From: Candidatus Omnitrophota bacterium
Lineage (GTDB): Bacteria; Omnitrophota; Gorgyraeia; Zapsychrales; Fredricksoniimonadaceae
Assembly: GCA_016196515.1 (NCBI GenBank)
Contig: JACPXN010000050.1
Coordinates: 1-11,653 of the forward strand
DNA: 11,653 bases
Direction of reading: 5' to 3'
Part shown: positions 1-6,244 of the stretch, piece by piece
Layout of the letters: each line of letters opens with the position of its first letter
Numbering within the stretch: the stretch's first letter is position 1
The notes under the pieces: model-generated
What the model saw: only the letters and a program-made list of their open reading frames with translations
Told to the model about the DNA's origin: nothing
Database searches by the model: none
Made by a program: the position numbers and the translations under genes

Positions 1-75
1 GCAGGAATTACAGCGAGACTGCGGCGGTAGCCGTTTGCAGTCGAGCTGTAAACCGAGCAGCCGGCAAAAATACTC
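1..75. other. non-coding end of window with an imperfect dyad (8-51)
   Basis: TTACAGC (8-14) pairs with GCTGTAA (45-51) and GACTGC (17-22) with GCAGTC (37-42), separated by a symmetric GA/GA mismatch. Inside, GGC (23-25) can pair with GCC (30-32) around GGTA. No reading frame or T-run accompanies it. It may be a repeat, a terminator for a neighbouring unit or a structured RNA end; the window edge prevents a decision. Confidence 0.5.
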
Positions 76-95
76 CCTGCCTGCCGGCAGGCAGG
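76..95. repeat. 20-bp perfect palindrome downstream of ACP
   Basis: Identical to the palindrome at 447-466. Read on the minus strand it is a GC-rich 10-bp hairpin followed by GAGTATTTTTG, so it may act as a weak intrinsic terminator for the operon, although the T-run starts five bases late. The adjoining minus-strand sequence GTCATTGCTTCGCGACA (98-114 region) looks like a fragment of another dispersed repeat. Confidence 0.8.
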
Positions 96-128
96 CGTGT
101 CGCGAAGCAATGACGGTTAGCCATCATA

Positions 129-416
129 TTAGTGCGCGTGGCCGCAGCCGCAAGAATGACCGCCGCTGGCCTGGGTCTTGGACCTTAAAATACCGATGAT
201 CTCATTGAATGAATGCGTCTTTTTCAATTCATTATCCTTGAGTGCGATGCCCAGTTCCTTTTTAATGCCGACCGAGATCTCCACCATTTCCGTTGAGTCG
301 ATGTCGAGCGACTCGTCCAGTTTGGCGCCCGGGACGATTTCGCTTTCCTTGATATCGAGCACTTTCTTGAAAATGGCCTTCACTTTGTTTTCGAATTCCG
401 TTTGTGTCTGTTGCAT
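129..416 (-). CDS. acyl carrier protein with Cys/His-rich tail (95 aa)
   Basis: A small acidic four-helix carrier protein. Ser41 in LDIDSTEMVEI is the 4'-phosphopantetheine attachment site (usual motif DSL; here DST). The upstream VKAIFKKVLDI and downstream FNEIIGIL helices fit the PP-binding family. It would carry the growing chain for the KS-alpha/KS-beta pair directly upstream, from which it is separated by 63 bases including a perfect palindrome. The last 11 residues, GGHSCGCGHAH, form a glycine-rich tail with two Cys and three His that is not part of the ACP fold and could bind a metal ion. It is the last gene before a 128-base non-coding stretch. A housekeeping ACP is less likely given the context and tail. 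Confidence 0.88.
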   Translation of the reverse strand: MQQTQTEFENKVKAIFKKVLDIKESEIVPGAKLDESLDIDSTEMVEISVGIKKELGIALKDNELKKTHSFNEIIGILRSKTQASGGHSCGCGHAH

Positions 417-421
417 GACAT

Positions 422-426
422 CCTCC
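422..426 (-). promoter_or_regulatory. ribosome binding site deciding the ACP start
   Basis: Minus-strand GGAGGATGTCATG puts GGAGG five bases before the ATG at 416. It supports that start over a TTG at 428 whose codons overlap the GGAGG itself. Confidence 0.7.
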
Positions 427-446
427 AAATAATTCAGGTTACGGTG

Positions 447-466
447 CCTGCCTGCCGGCAGGCAGG
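447..466. repeat. 20-bp perfect palindrome between KS-beta and ACP
   Basis: Perfect palindrome with half-site CCTGCCTGCC, identical to the copy at 76-95. It sits in the 63-base spacer between the KS-beta stop and the ACP start, the largest spacer between genes in the window. As RNA it would form a 10-bp hairpin just upstream of the ACP ribosome binding site. No T-run follows, so it is not a standard terminator. Confidence 0.85.
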
Positions 467-479
467 GGTGGCTACTTAA

Positions 480-1712
480 TTATGGTTTCTGTAACACCAA
501 AACACAATTGATGCCGCCACGTCCGCGGTTGATGATCATGGCATTCTTGATATCTTTTTTCTGCGCCTTGTTGGGACAATAGTCCAGGTCGCATTCCGGG
601 TCCGGTGTTTGGTAATTGATGGTCGGCGGCACCATGCCGTGTTCCATGGCCAGCACCGTTGTGATCACGTCCATGGCCCCGCAGGCGCCGAGCATATTGC
701 CGAACACCGACTTGGACGCGGACACCGGCACTCTCTTCGCGTAACCGTCAAAAACCTGTTTAATGGCTTTGGTCTCGGTGATATCCCCCAAAACCGTTGC
801 AGCGCCATCAGCACAAATATAATCTATGTCTTTGGGCAAAAGCCCGGCATTGTCCAGGGCTGATCTGATGGCGCGGGCCAATTGTTTGGCATCCGGCGCC
901 GGATCAATGCGGTTGACAGCATCGGTGGTGGACGCATAACCGATGATATTGGCATAGACATGGGCTTTACGCCGGGTGACCCGTGACTGCGGCTCGAGCG
1001 TCATTACTCCAGCACCCTCGGCAATAGCCAGACCATCGCGGTTTTTATCAAATGGCCGATACGCCCGGTGCGGGTCATCATTGCGTTTGGACAGAACGCC
1101 CGACGTGTTACAGCACAAAAGCGCGTAGGGCGTCACCGGCGCTTCCATGCCTCCGGCCAAAATAAAATCCGCCTTGTTACGAAGAATGGTACGCGCCGCG
1201 TAACCAATGGCCATCAGGGAACTGGCCCTGTCCGCGACAATGGTCTTGGAAAAACCCTTGATCCCGTAATGAATGGAGATCTGCCCCTGCGGCGCCGCGG
1301 GAAACCACGCGGACGCCATGAAAGGGCTCACCCCTTCCCGGCCTTCCAGATACATGTCCCGTAACTCGGTCTCGGCATACAGCCAGCCGCCCAAAGCATT
1401 GCCCATGAAGATCCCGACGCGCTTCAAATCCTCGTCCGGCAAATTAATGCCCGCGTCATTCAAGCACATTTCCGAAGCCACCAAGGCCATATGCGAAAAA
1501 AGGTCAATTTTCTTTAAAAGCCGCGACGAAACATTGCTGTAGGCCTCCAGTTCCTTGACCTGTCCGGCAATGCGCGACGGATAAGCGCTGGCGTCAAAAC
1601 GTTCGATCTTCTCAACCGCGCTCCTGCCGCGGACCACGTTGGCCCAAAACACTTTTTTATCCATCCCCGATGGAGATATGACACCCAAACCTGTGATCGC
1701 AATGGGGTCCAT
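480..1712 (-). CDS. KS-beta / chain-length-factor-like ketosynthase (410 aa)
   Basis: The whole length aligns with the ketosynthase fold (MDPIAITGLGVISPSG at the start, RPFDKNRDGLAIAEGAG at 219-235), but the active site is lost. The Cys position is Arg162 (VADRASS versus STGCTAG), the first His is Asp302 (CADGAAT) and the second is Asn339 (FGNMLGA). Lys334 is kept. The ending INRGRGGINCVLVL resembles the RGRGGFNSA ending of chain-length factors. In type II polyketide synthases such a subunit pairs with KS-alpha and sets chain length. A Gln usually replaces the Cys there, so Arg is unusual. The ATG at 1712 is chosen because it overlaps the KS-alpha stop (TAATG), has AAGG eight bases upstream and gives a standard N-terminus; an in-frame ATG at 1781 lies inside KS-alpha. 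Confidence 0.88.
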   Translation of the reverse strand: MDPIAITGLGVISPSGMDKKVFWANVVRGRSAVEKIERFDASAYPSRIAGQVKELEAYSNVSSRLLKKIDLFSHMALVASEMCLNDAGINLPDEDLKRVGIFMGNALGGWLYAETELRDMYLEGREGVSPFMASAWFPAAPQGQISIHYGIKGFSKTIVADRASSLMAIGYAARTILRNKADFILAGGMEAPVTPYALLCCNTSGVLSKRNDDPHRAYRPFDKNRDGLAIAEGAGVMTLEPQSRVTRRKAHVYANIIGYASTTDAVNRIDPAPDAKQLARAIRSALDNAGLLPKDIDYICADGAATVLGDITETKAIKQVFDGYAKRVPVSASKSVFGNMLGACGAMDVITTVLAMEHGMVPPTINYQTPDPECDLDYCPNKAQKKDIKNAMIINRGRGGINCVLVLQKP

Positions 1713-2971
1713 TATTGATACCTTTGCAAAGTCATGGCTGAGTGGATGCCGGAAAAGCCGCTCGATGTTTTGAGAATACAATCCACCTTCTTTGGAATGG
1801 CCTCGTTAGGAATGTAATACAGGTCGCAGCTGGGGTCCGGTTCCTGCTGGTTGATCGTCGGCGGCAAAACGTTGCGCTCAAAGATCAGGGAACTCAAAGC
1901 CAATTCTATCCCGTTGGCGCCGGCCAAAGGATGGCCGATCATGGATTTCACAGAACTGATGGGGACTTTATACGCATGCTGACCCAAGGCCATTTTATAA
2001 GCGCTGGTCTCGAACACATCGTTCTGGCGCGTCGAAGAACCATGGGCATTGACATAATCAATGGTTTCAGGTTTGATGCCGGCATCTTCAAGGGCCAGGG
2101 TGATGCTGTCAGCCATGGCATCGCCTTCCGGCGGCAGGTCGGTCATGTGATAAGCGTTACAGGTGGTGCCGAACCCGGTGATCTCGCAATAAATGCGCGC
2201 CCCGCGTTTGAGAGCATGCTCCAATTCTTCAACGACCAAAAGCCCGGCGCCTTCGGAAATGACGAAACCGTTGCGTTGATTGTCAAACGGCCGCGAGGCC
2301 CCGGCCGGATCATCATTGTGCACGGAAAGGACATTCACGGTGTCAAACGCGCCGAACGTGATGGGGGTGACGGGCGCTTCAGAGGCACCGGTGAGCATGA
2401 TGTCCGCGTCCCCATCGCTGATGGTCTCAAAGGAAAACCCGACGGAATCCGTGCCCGCGGTACAGCCCGTGGAGATGGTATTGCAGACCCCCCGCAAACC
2501 ATACTTGGCGGCCAATTCGCTGGAAGGCGTATTGAACATCGCAGCATCGTACAAGTCCGGACGGACAATGAGCGGATTGATGGGTTTTTTGCCGCTGTCC
2601 GTGACCAGGGCGAATTCTTCTTCCATGTATTTGGTGCCGCAAATGGCATTGGCCAAGGACACGCCCATGCGCTCCTTGTCCACCTTGGCGAGGTCCAGAC
2701 GGGAGTCCTGCAGGGCCATGCGACCGGCTACCATGGCGAATTGGACATAACGGTCCATGCGGATGGCTTCTTCAAACGTAAGGCCCAAAGCCACCGGGTC
2801 AAAATCATGCACCTGGGCCGCGATCTTGGTGTTGAACAGCGACACGTCAAATTCCGTCACCCGGCGCACGGCCGAAACACCCTTGATCATGGCGCTGTAA
2901 CAGGCATCATTGCCGATGCCGTTGGGCGCGATGATGCCGACCCCCGTGACCACAACACGTCTTTTCTTCAT
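1712..2971 (-). CDS. beta-ketoacyl synthase, KS-alpha type (419 aa)
   Basis: A thiolase-fold ketosynthase of the FabF/type II polyketide synthase group, which condenses an acyl thioester with malonyl-ACP. The catalytic set is complete: Cys170 in ISTGCTAG, His310 in VNAHGSST, Lys342 in SSVKSMIGH and His347 in IGHPLAGA. Length is normal. The C-terminus reads SSGFSGIHSAMTL, close to the SGFGGFQSAMVL ending of KS-alpha subunits of aromatic polyketide synthases and less like the NSFGFGGTN ending of housekeeping FabF. The partner KS-beta gene starts within its stop codon (TAATG), so coupled translation of a heterodimer is likely. The starter and product chain length cannot be read from sequence. 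A role in ordinary fatty-acid synthesis is less likely because of the partner gene and the non-standard neighbours. Confidence 0.9.
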   Translation of the reverse strand: MKKRRVVVTGVGIIAPNGIGNDACYSAMIKGVSAVRRVTEFDVSLFNTKIAAQVHDFDPVALGLTFEEAIRMDRYVQFAMVAGRMALQDSRLDLAKVDKERMGVSLANAICGTKYMEEEFALVTDSGKKPINPLIVRPDLYDAAMFNTPSSELAAKYGLRGVCNTISTGCTAGTDSVGFSFETISDGDADIMLTGASEAPVTPITFGAFDTVNVLSVHNDDPAGASRPFDNQRNGFVISEGAGLLVVEELEHALKRGARIYCEITGFGTTCNAYHMTDLPPEGDAMADSITLALEDAGIKPETIDYVNAHGSSTRQNDVFETSAYKMALGQHAYKVPISSVKSMIGHPLAGANGIELALSSLIFERNVLPPTINQQEPDPSCDLYYIPNEAIPKKVDCILKTSSGFSGIHSAMTLQRYQ

Positions 2972-2972
2972 A

Positions 2973-3422
2973 TCAATGTCTCAACGTTTCATCCATTAAA
3001 TTGTTATGACTGGCAATGACCTGCCAGCCCTGCCCGCCGGGCAGGCGGGGGTCCTTGCCTTTTTTCCACGTCATGGTGTAGCGGCGGATGACCCTTTTAA
3101 CGCCTTCCCCGCTTTGTTCAACGGTAAAAATGCAATACTGCAGGATGGCGATGTCACCGTGCAATTTCATTTGAATGGGGCGCAATTCGCAAATGGCGAT
3201 GTTCGTGTTCTTGGTCCAGAACCCCACCCATTTCTCCAGCCACGGACGGTCCACGGGCAAAGGGCTTTCATGGCCATAACCGATCATGTCCGGGTGGATG
3301 TATTTGATGAATTCCTCAACGCGCTTGTTGATCAAATGGTCCCAATGCGTTTCCAGGCAATTCCAGACCTCACGTTCGGTCGTTCCCCAGTATTCGGGGA
3401 CCCAGGATGCTAATTTGCTCAT
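2973..3422 (-). CDS. NTF2/SnoaL-like protein (149 aa)
   Basis: Length and pattern fit the NTF2-like superfamily (SnoaL, ketosteroid isomerase, DUF4440): an N-terminal helix with WDHLINKRVEEFIKYIHPDMIGYG, then alternating strands ending RRYTMTWKK...GWQVIASHNN, where the closing W-x-VIASH strand is characteristic. Family members are small cone-shaped proteins that bind hydrophobic substrates; some, such as SnoaL, cyclise polyketides. Next to a ketosynthase pair and an ACP, a cyclase or dehydratase-like role is attractive but not shown by sequence. Residues 126-132 come from a palindrome that lengthens the loop before the last strand. The start overlaps the reductase stop (ATGA), with GGAGG four bases upstream. 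The stop lies one base before the ketosynthase ATG. Confidence 0.75.
   Translation of the reverse strand: MSKLASWVPEYWGTTEREVWNCLETHWDHLINKRVEEFIKYIHPDMIGYGHESPLPVDRPWLEKWVGFWTKNTNIAICELRPIQMKLHGDIAILQYCIFTVEQSGEGVKRVIRRYTMTWKKGKDPRLPGGQGWQVIASHNNLMDETLRH
3029..3045. repeat. 17-bp palindrome in the NTF2-like gene
   Basis: CCTGCCCG and CGGGCAGG are perfect inverted repeats around one central base. It is related to, but distinct from, the CCTGCCTG-type palindromes in the window. It encodes LPGGQG in a loop before the last strand. Confidence 0.6.
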
Positions 3423-4477
3423 ACGGCCTCCATTGATTTTATGCTGAAAGCATTTTTAACGTCCGTGGCGCTGAAAAATTTTCCGGTCCGCTCCGCCTCA
3501 TGCACCATGTTCACGACGCGTTCGTTGAGCGGCGCATTGAAATGCAAATGTTTGGCCAAATGCACCACTTCCCCGTTGATGAACTCTATTTCGCTCGTCT
3601 TGCCGCGCAGGATGCTCTGCAAAATAGACCCATACAACGGCTCCTTGCTCAAACCGGTCAGGGTTTTGTTGATGATCGCCGCACCCTGCTCCAGCGGCAT
3701 ACCGGCCAAACCTAAAATCTTTTCCTTTGGGAAATCCGGCATGGAAACCATCTCGATCTTCGCATGCCGCACAATGTCCAGTCCTTCCTTAAGGAGCATC
3801 ATACTCAAACGGCACAGGTCCAGATCGGCAAAGGTCTCCTGCATGGACTTGCCGATGAGCGCCGGGATGCAATTGTTGAAATTCACAAAAAGTTTCAGGT
3901 ACTTCATGCCCATGATATCGGGGCTCATCACCACTTTGAACGCCTTGCCCAGGACCTCACCCACCTGATGCGCGGTCGCATCCAAAGGCGTCAACGGACG
4001 GCCGATGATCCAATCGCCTTCAAAATTGAACGTGACCTCGCCGGGTTTGACATAGGTGGCGCCGAACATCACAATGCCCGACATTTGTCGGCTGCGGTCA
4101 AAATGACCGCTCAACAGATGGTCCGCCTGCACGCCGTTCTGGCTTGTCAAAACCAGGCCTGTTCCTAGATATTCACTATTATCCTGAAAGGCCTTTTCCA
4201 GATCTTGCGTCTTGACGGTAAAAATGACCAAGTCATAAGGTTGATCCAGACGCGGGACGGTCCGCACGCGGATATTTGCACTTCCCCGCGCGCCATTAAT
4301 GGTCAAACCGTTGGTCTTGATGGCCTTCACCTGATCGGGCCGGCCAACCAAAAGTACATCCCTGCCTTGCCGGCCCTCGGCTTCGCCGCGAGGCGAGCAG
4401 GCAGGTTGCCCCGCCTGACTTAAATAACCGGCGACAACACAACCGATGGCGCCAGCACCAATGACCGCGATCGTCAT
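3419..4477 (-). CDS. ketopantoate reductase-like oxidoreductase (352 aa)
   Basis: The NADPH-binding start MTIAVIGAGAIGCVVAG carries GxGxxG at 7-12. FTVKTQD (86-92) and SQNGVQ (112-117) are typical of the PanE/ApbA family. Lys195 and Asn199 in MKYLKLFVNF match the catalytic lysine and substrate-binding Asn region of PanE, and SEIEFINGEVV with NAPLNERVV belongs to the C-terminal helical domain. The family reduces 2-ketopantoate to pantoate, a step toward CoA and the phosphopantetheine arm of ACP. Divergent members reduce other 2-oxo acids, so in this cluster it may instead be a tailoring reductase. Residues 25-39 are an extra 15-residue segment encoded by a palindromic insert, placed in the Rossmann fold between the first helix and second strand. 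Both ends of the gene overlap its neighbours by ATGA. AGGGG lies upstream of the start. Confidence 0.85.
   Translation of the reverse strand: MTIAVIGAGAIGCVVAGYLSQAGQPACSPRGEAEGRQGRDVLLVGRPDQVKAIKTNGLTINGARGSANIRVRTVPRLDQPYDLVIFTVKTQDLEKAFQDNSEYLGTGLVLTSQNGVQADHLLSGHFDRSRQMSGIVMFGATYVKPGEVTFNFEGDWIIGRPLTPLDATAHQVGEVLGKAFKVVMSPDIMGMKYLKLFVNFNNCIPALIGKSMQETFADLDLCRLSMMLLKEGLDIVRHAKIEMVSMPDFPKEKILGLAGMPLEQGAAIINKTLTGLSKEPLYGSILQSILRGKTSEIEFINGEVVHLAKHLHFNAPLNERVVNMVHEAERTGKFFSATDVKNAFSIKSMEAV
4361..4405. repeat. 45-bp palindromic insert in the reductase gene
   Basis: The segment begins CCTGCCT and ends AGGCAGG, the same outer arms as the other short palindromes here, and has an inner hairpin CCTCG...CGAGG (4375-4393). 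It is exactly 15 codons. Removing it would restore the normal ...YLSQAGQ-DVLLVG... spacing of the family's Rossmann fold. Confidence 0.7.
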
Positions 4478-4743
4478 GCCTGCCCCTTATAATTCAAATC
4501 GACCTCGTCCATGATGCGGATCATCAGCGAATAGAAGGCCTTGGGCACTTCCGTCGTGAAGGCGGCAACGATGTCCTTTTCCTCAACCTGCGTCGAGGCG
4601 CGCTGGTGGGCGTTTTGTTCGGCCTTTTTATTCACCACTTCCTGCGCGATCCCGCGATGAAAAATGGGAATAAGATTGAGCATCCTGTTATATTTGGCCA
4701 GGGCCGTGGGCTCCCACTTCATAGTTGTTTGCACGATGACCAT
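4474..4743 (-). CDS. small PCP_red-like helical protein (89 aa)
   Basis: The sequence WEPTALAKYNRML-NLIPIFHRGIAQEVVNKKAE, followed by a VEEKDIVAAF segment, resembles the PCP_red domain, a small helical module best known from the C-terminus of protochlorophyllide reductase subunit B (typical pattern W-x-xEA...IPxFxR...vE..A...G...It.e.v). Here the spacing is looser, so I call it PCP_red-like with moderate confidence. The longer frame opening at 4899 lies inside the radical SAM gene. The ATG at 4743 is preferred because GAGGT (4751-4755) sits seven bases upstream and the product then starts with the conserved region. The stop overlaps the next start (ATGA). No cofactor-binding motif is visible. 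Its position right behind a BchE-type radical SAM gene suggests an accessory subunit or a partner in the same reaction. Confidence 0.7.
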   Translation of the reverse strand: MVIVQTTMKWEPTALAKYNRMLNLIPIFHRGIAQEVVNKKAEQNAHQRASTQVEEKDIVAAFTTEVPKAFYSLMIRIMDEVDLNYKGQA

Positions 4744-4748
4744 TCTTT

Positions 4749-6224
4749 TTACCTCGCCGCGGACTGCACGCGCGAGTTCGCCTCCCATTTGGAAATGTTG
4801 TTCATGAAATCCTTCACGCACAATTTCACCTTGATATGGTAGTTGCTTTCCATGATGCGGTGGATGCGTTCCGGCTTGGAATAATATTCCCGCATGCACC
4901 AGGCCCCCAAACGGCCGACCTCCTCAACGCTCAAATGATCAGTGGGGACCACGGGATGCTGGAAATCCCAACCTTTAAGGTCGATCTTGTCCGGATCGAA
5001 CCATCCTTTCTTGATCCCGTAACGCCAGTCCGGAGAATTGGGCACCGGCGTCAAATAATCCAGGGCAAAAATGTCCGGGTCGATCTCATCGGCAACGCGC
5101 AAACGTTCCTTGATCTTCGCTTCCGTGTCCTCTTTCAGGCCGATCAATACCGTCCCGACGCTGCCGATGTCATTTTCACGCAGAATATCGACCGTCTTTC
5201 TGATCTGCGCTATGGTCACTCCTTTGCCGGTCTTGCTCAAGGTCATATCGTCCTCGACCTCCACACCCGTTAACGCCAAAAACAGGCCCGCTTTTTTCAT
5301 CAACGGCAGGATCTCATGCTGGGAGATCCATTGATCGGCACGGCCCAAACACACCCAGTCGATCTTGTTGCCGCGCTTGAGTTTTTCCTCGCAGAATTCG
5401 ATCATGGCGGGAGTGTCCGTATTGAACGCGTCATCCTGAAAAACAACCGTGTTGATCTTGTATTGCTTCGCTAAAATATCCAGTTCATCAACGATGCGTT
5501 TGCCTTTCAACCCCCGCCAGGACGTGAAATCTTTGGTGGCGGTGCGGCTGTCATAAAGCGCCCATTCATAACAAAAATGACACTTGCCCGGACAGCCGCG
5601 GGACGTCATCAATTCCGCGAACGGTTTCCAATAGGTGTGCCCGACGTATTTGTCCATGGGGAACAGGTCATAGGCCGGCATGGGCAGGACATTCAAATTG
5701 GGGATCAGATCACGGTGCGGCCCCACGACAATGGCCCCGTCTTTCTGGCGGGATACCAGGCCCGGGATCCCCCGTTCATTCCTGGGGTTGTCCGCGGCCA
5801 TATTATTGATCAAATCCTCCATGGTCAATTCCGCCTCCCCGATCATGATGTGATCCATGGCCGGGTTCAAGCGCATCTGACGTTCGTAATCGCCGGAATA
5901 CCATAACCCCCCGGCCACGGTCCTGACATTGGGCATGGCTTCTTTGATGATGCGCAGCCCTTCATTAAAATACCAGATGACCGCAGCACCACAGGTCGAA
6001 TGCAGCAATTCCCCGACAAAAACAATGTCCGGATTGCTGTTTTGAACGAATTTCAACATCGCCTCCCAGTCCATGTCCAGCGCGCGGGAATCAAGCACTT
6101 GGACCTGGGCCAGCTTTTTTTCACGCAAATAGGCCGCCAGCTGCGCGTGCATTTGATTGGCGGCTTTGTGGTTCCCGTGTGAATCCCACGCCTTAAGCGG
6201 CGGGGTTAAAAAAAGGACTTTCAT
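4749..6224 (-). CDS. B12-binding radical SAM protein (491 aa)
   Basis: The N-terminal 145 residues form a cobalamin-binding-type Rossmann domain (VLFLTPPLKAW at the start, NPDIVFVGELL at 64-73, TVAGGLWYSG at 102-111, MIGEAE at 127-132). The radical SAM core follows, with Cys211, Cys215 and Cys218 in SRGCPGKCHFCYEW as the CxxxCxxC ligands of the 4Fe-4S cluster. Later core segments are VFQDDAFN, a VCLGRADQW strand and TVLIGLKEDT. The architecture matches class B enzymes such as BchE and HpnJ, which methylate unactivated carbons or build rings under anaerobic conditions. The substrate cannot be read. AGGAG lies six bases before the ATG at 6224. The short PCP_red-like gene follows after five bases, with its ribosome binding site overlapping this stop. 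SAM cleavage would release 5'-deoxyadenosine, which fits the phosphorylase, isomerase and aldolase genes upstream. Confidence 0.9.
   Translation of the reverse strand: MKVLFLTPPLKAWDSHGNHKAANQMHAQLAAYLREKKLAQVQVLDSRALDMDWEAMLKFVQNSNPDIVFVGELLHSTCGAAVIWYFNEGLRIIKEAMPNVRTVAGGLWYSGDYERQMRLNPAMDHIMIGEAELTMEDLINNMAADNPRNERGIPGLVSRQKDGAIVVGPHRDLIPNLNVLPMPAYDLFPMDKYVGHTYWKPFAELMTSRGCPGKCHFCYEWALYDSRTATKDFTSWRGLKGKRIVDELDILAKQYKINTVVFQDDAFNTDTPAMIEFCEEKLKRGNKIDWVCLGRADQWISQHEILPLMKKAGLFLALTGVEVEDDMTLSKTGKGVTIAQIRKTVDILRENDIGSVGTVLIGLKEDTEAKIKERLRVADEIDPDIFALDYLTPVPNSPDWRYGIKKGWFDPDKIDLKGWDFQHPVVPTDHLSVEEVGRLGAWCMREYYSKPERIHRIMESNYHIKVKLCVKDFMNNISKWEANSRVQSAAR
4751..4755 (-). promoter_or_regulatory. 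ribosome binding site deciding the PCP_red-like start
   Basis: Minus-strand GAGGTAAAAAGAATG: GAGGT overlaps the radical SAM stop codon and lies seven bases before the ATG at 4743. It supports the short 89-residue product and implies translational coupling. Confidence 0.6.
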
Positions 6225-6244
6225 AATGTTCTCCTGTTATTTTT

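Noticed and set aside
76..466. CRISPR-like repeat pair
   Set aside because: Only two copies, separated by an entire gene, perfectly palindromic and dispersed elsewhere in coding DNA; no spacer array.
1713..1781. Longer KS-beta start at 1781
   Set aside because: It would place 23 extra residues inside KS-alpha; the TAATG junction at 1712 and the family N-terminus favour the shorter form.
1742..3019. 425-codon open frame on the plus strand
   Set aside because: It lies antisense over the well-supported KS-alpha gene, has no recognisable domain and shows low-complexity His/Gly/Arg composition typical of a shadow frame in GC-rich coding DNA.
4744..4899. N-terminal extension of the PCP_red-like protein to a start at 4899
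   Set aside because: The added residues are encoded within the radical SAM gene, show no similarity to the family, and a good ribosome binding site supports the ATG at 4743.
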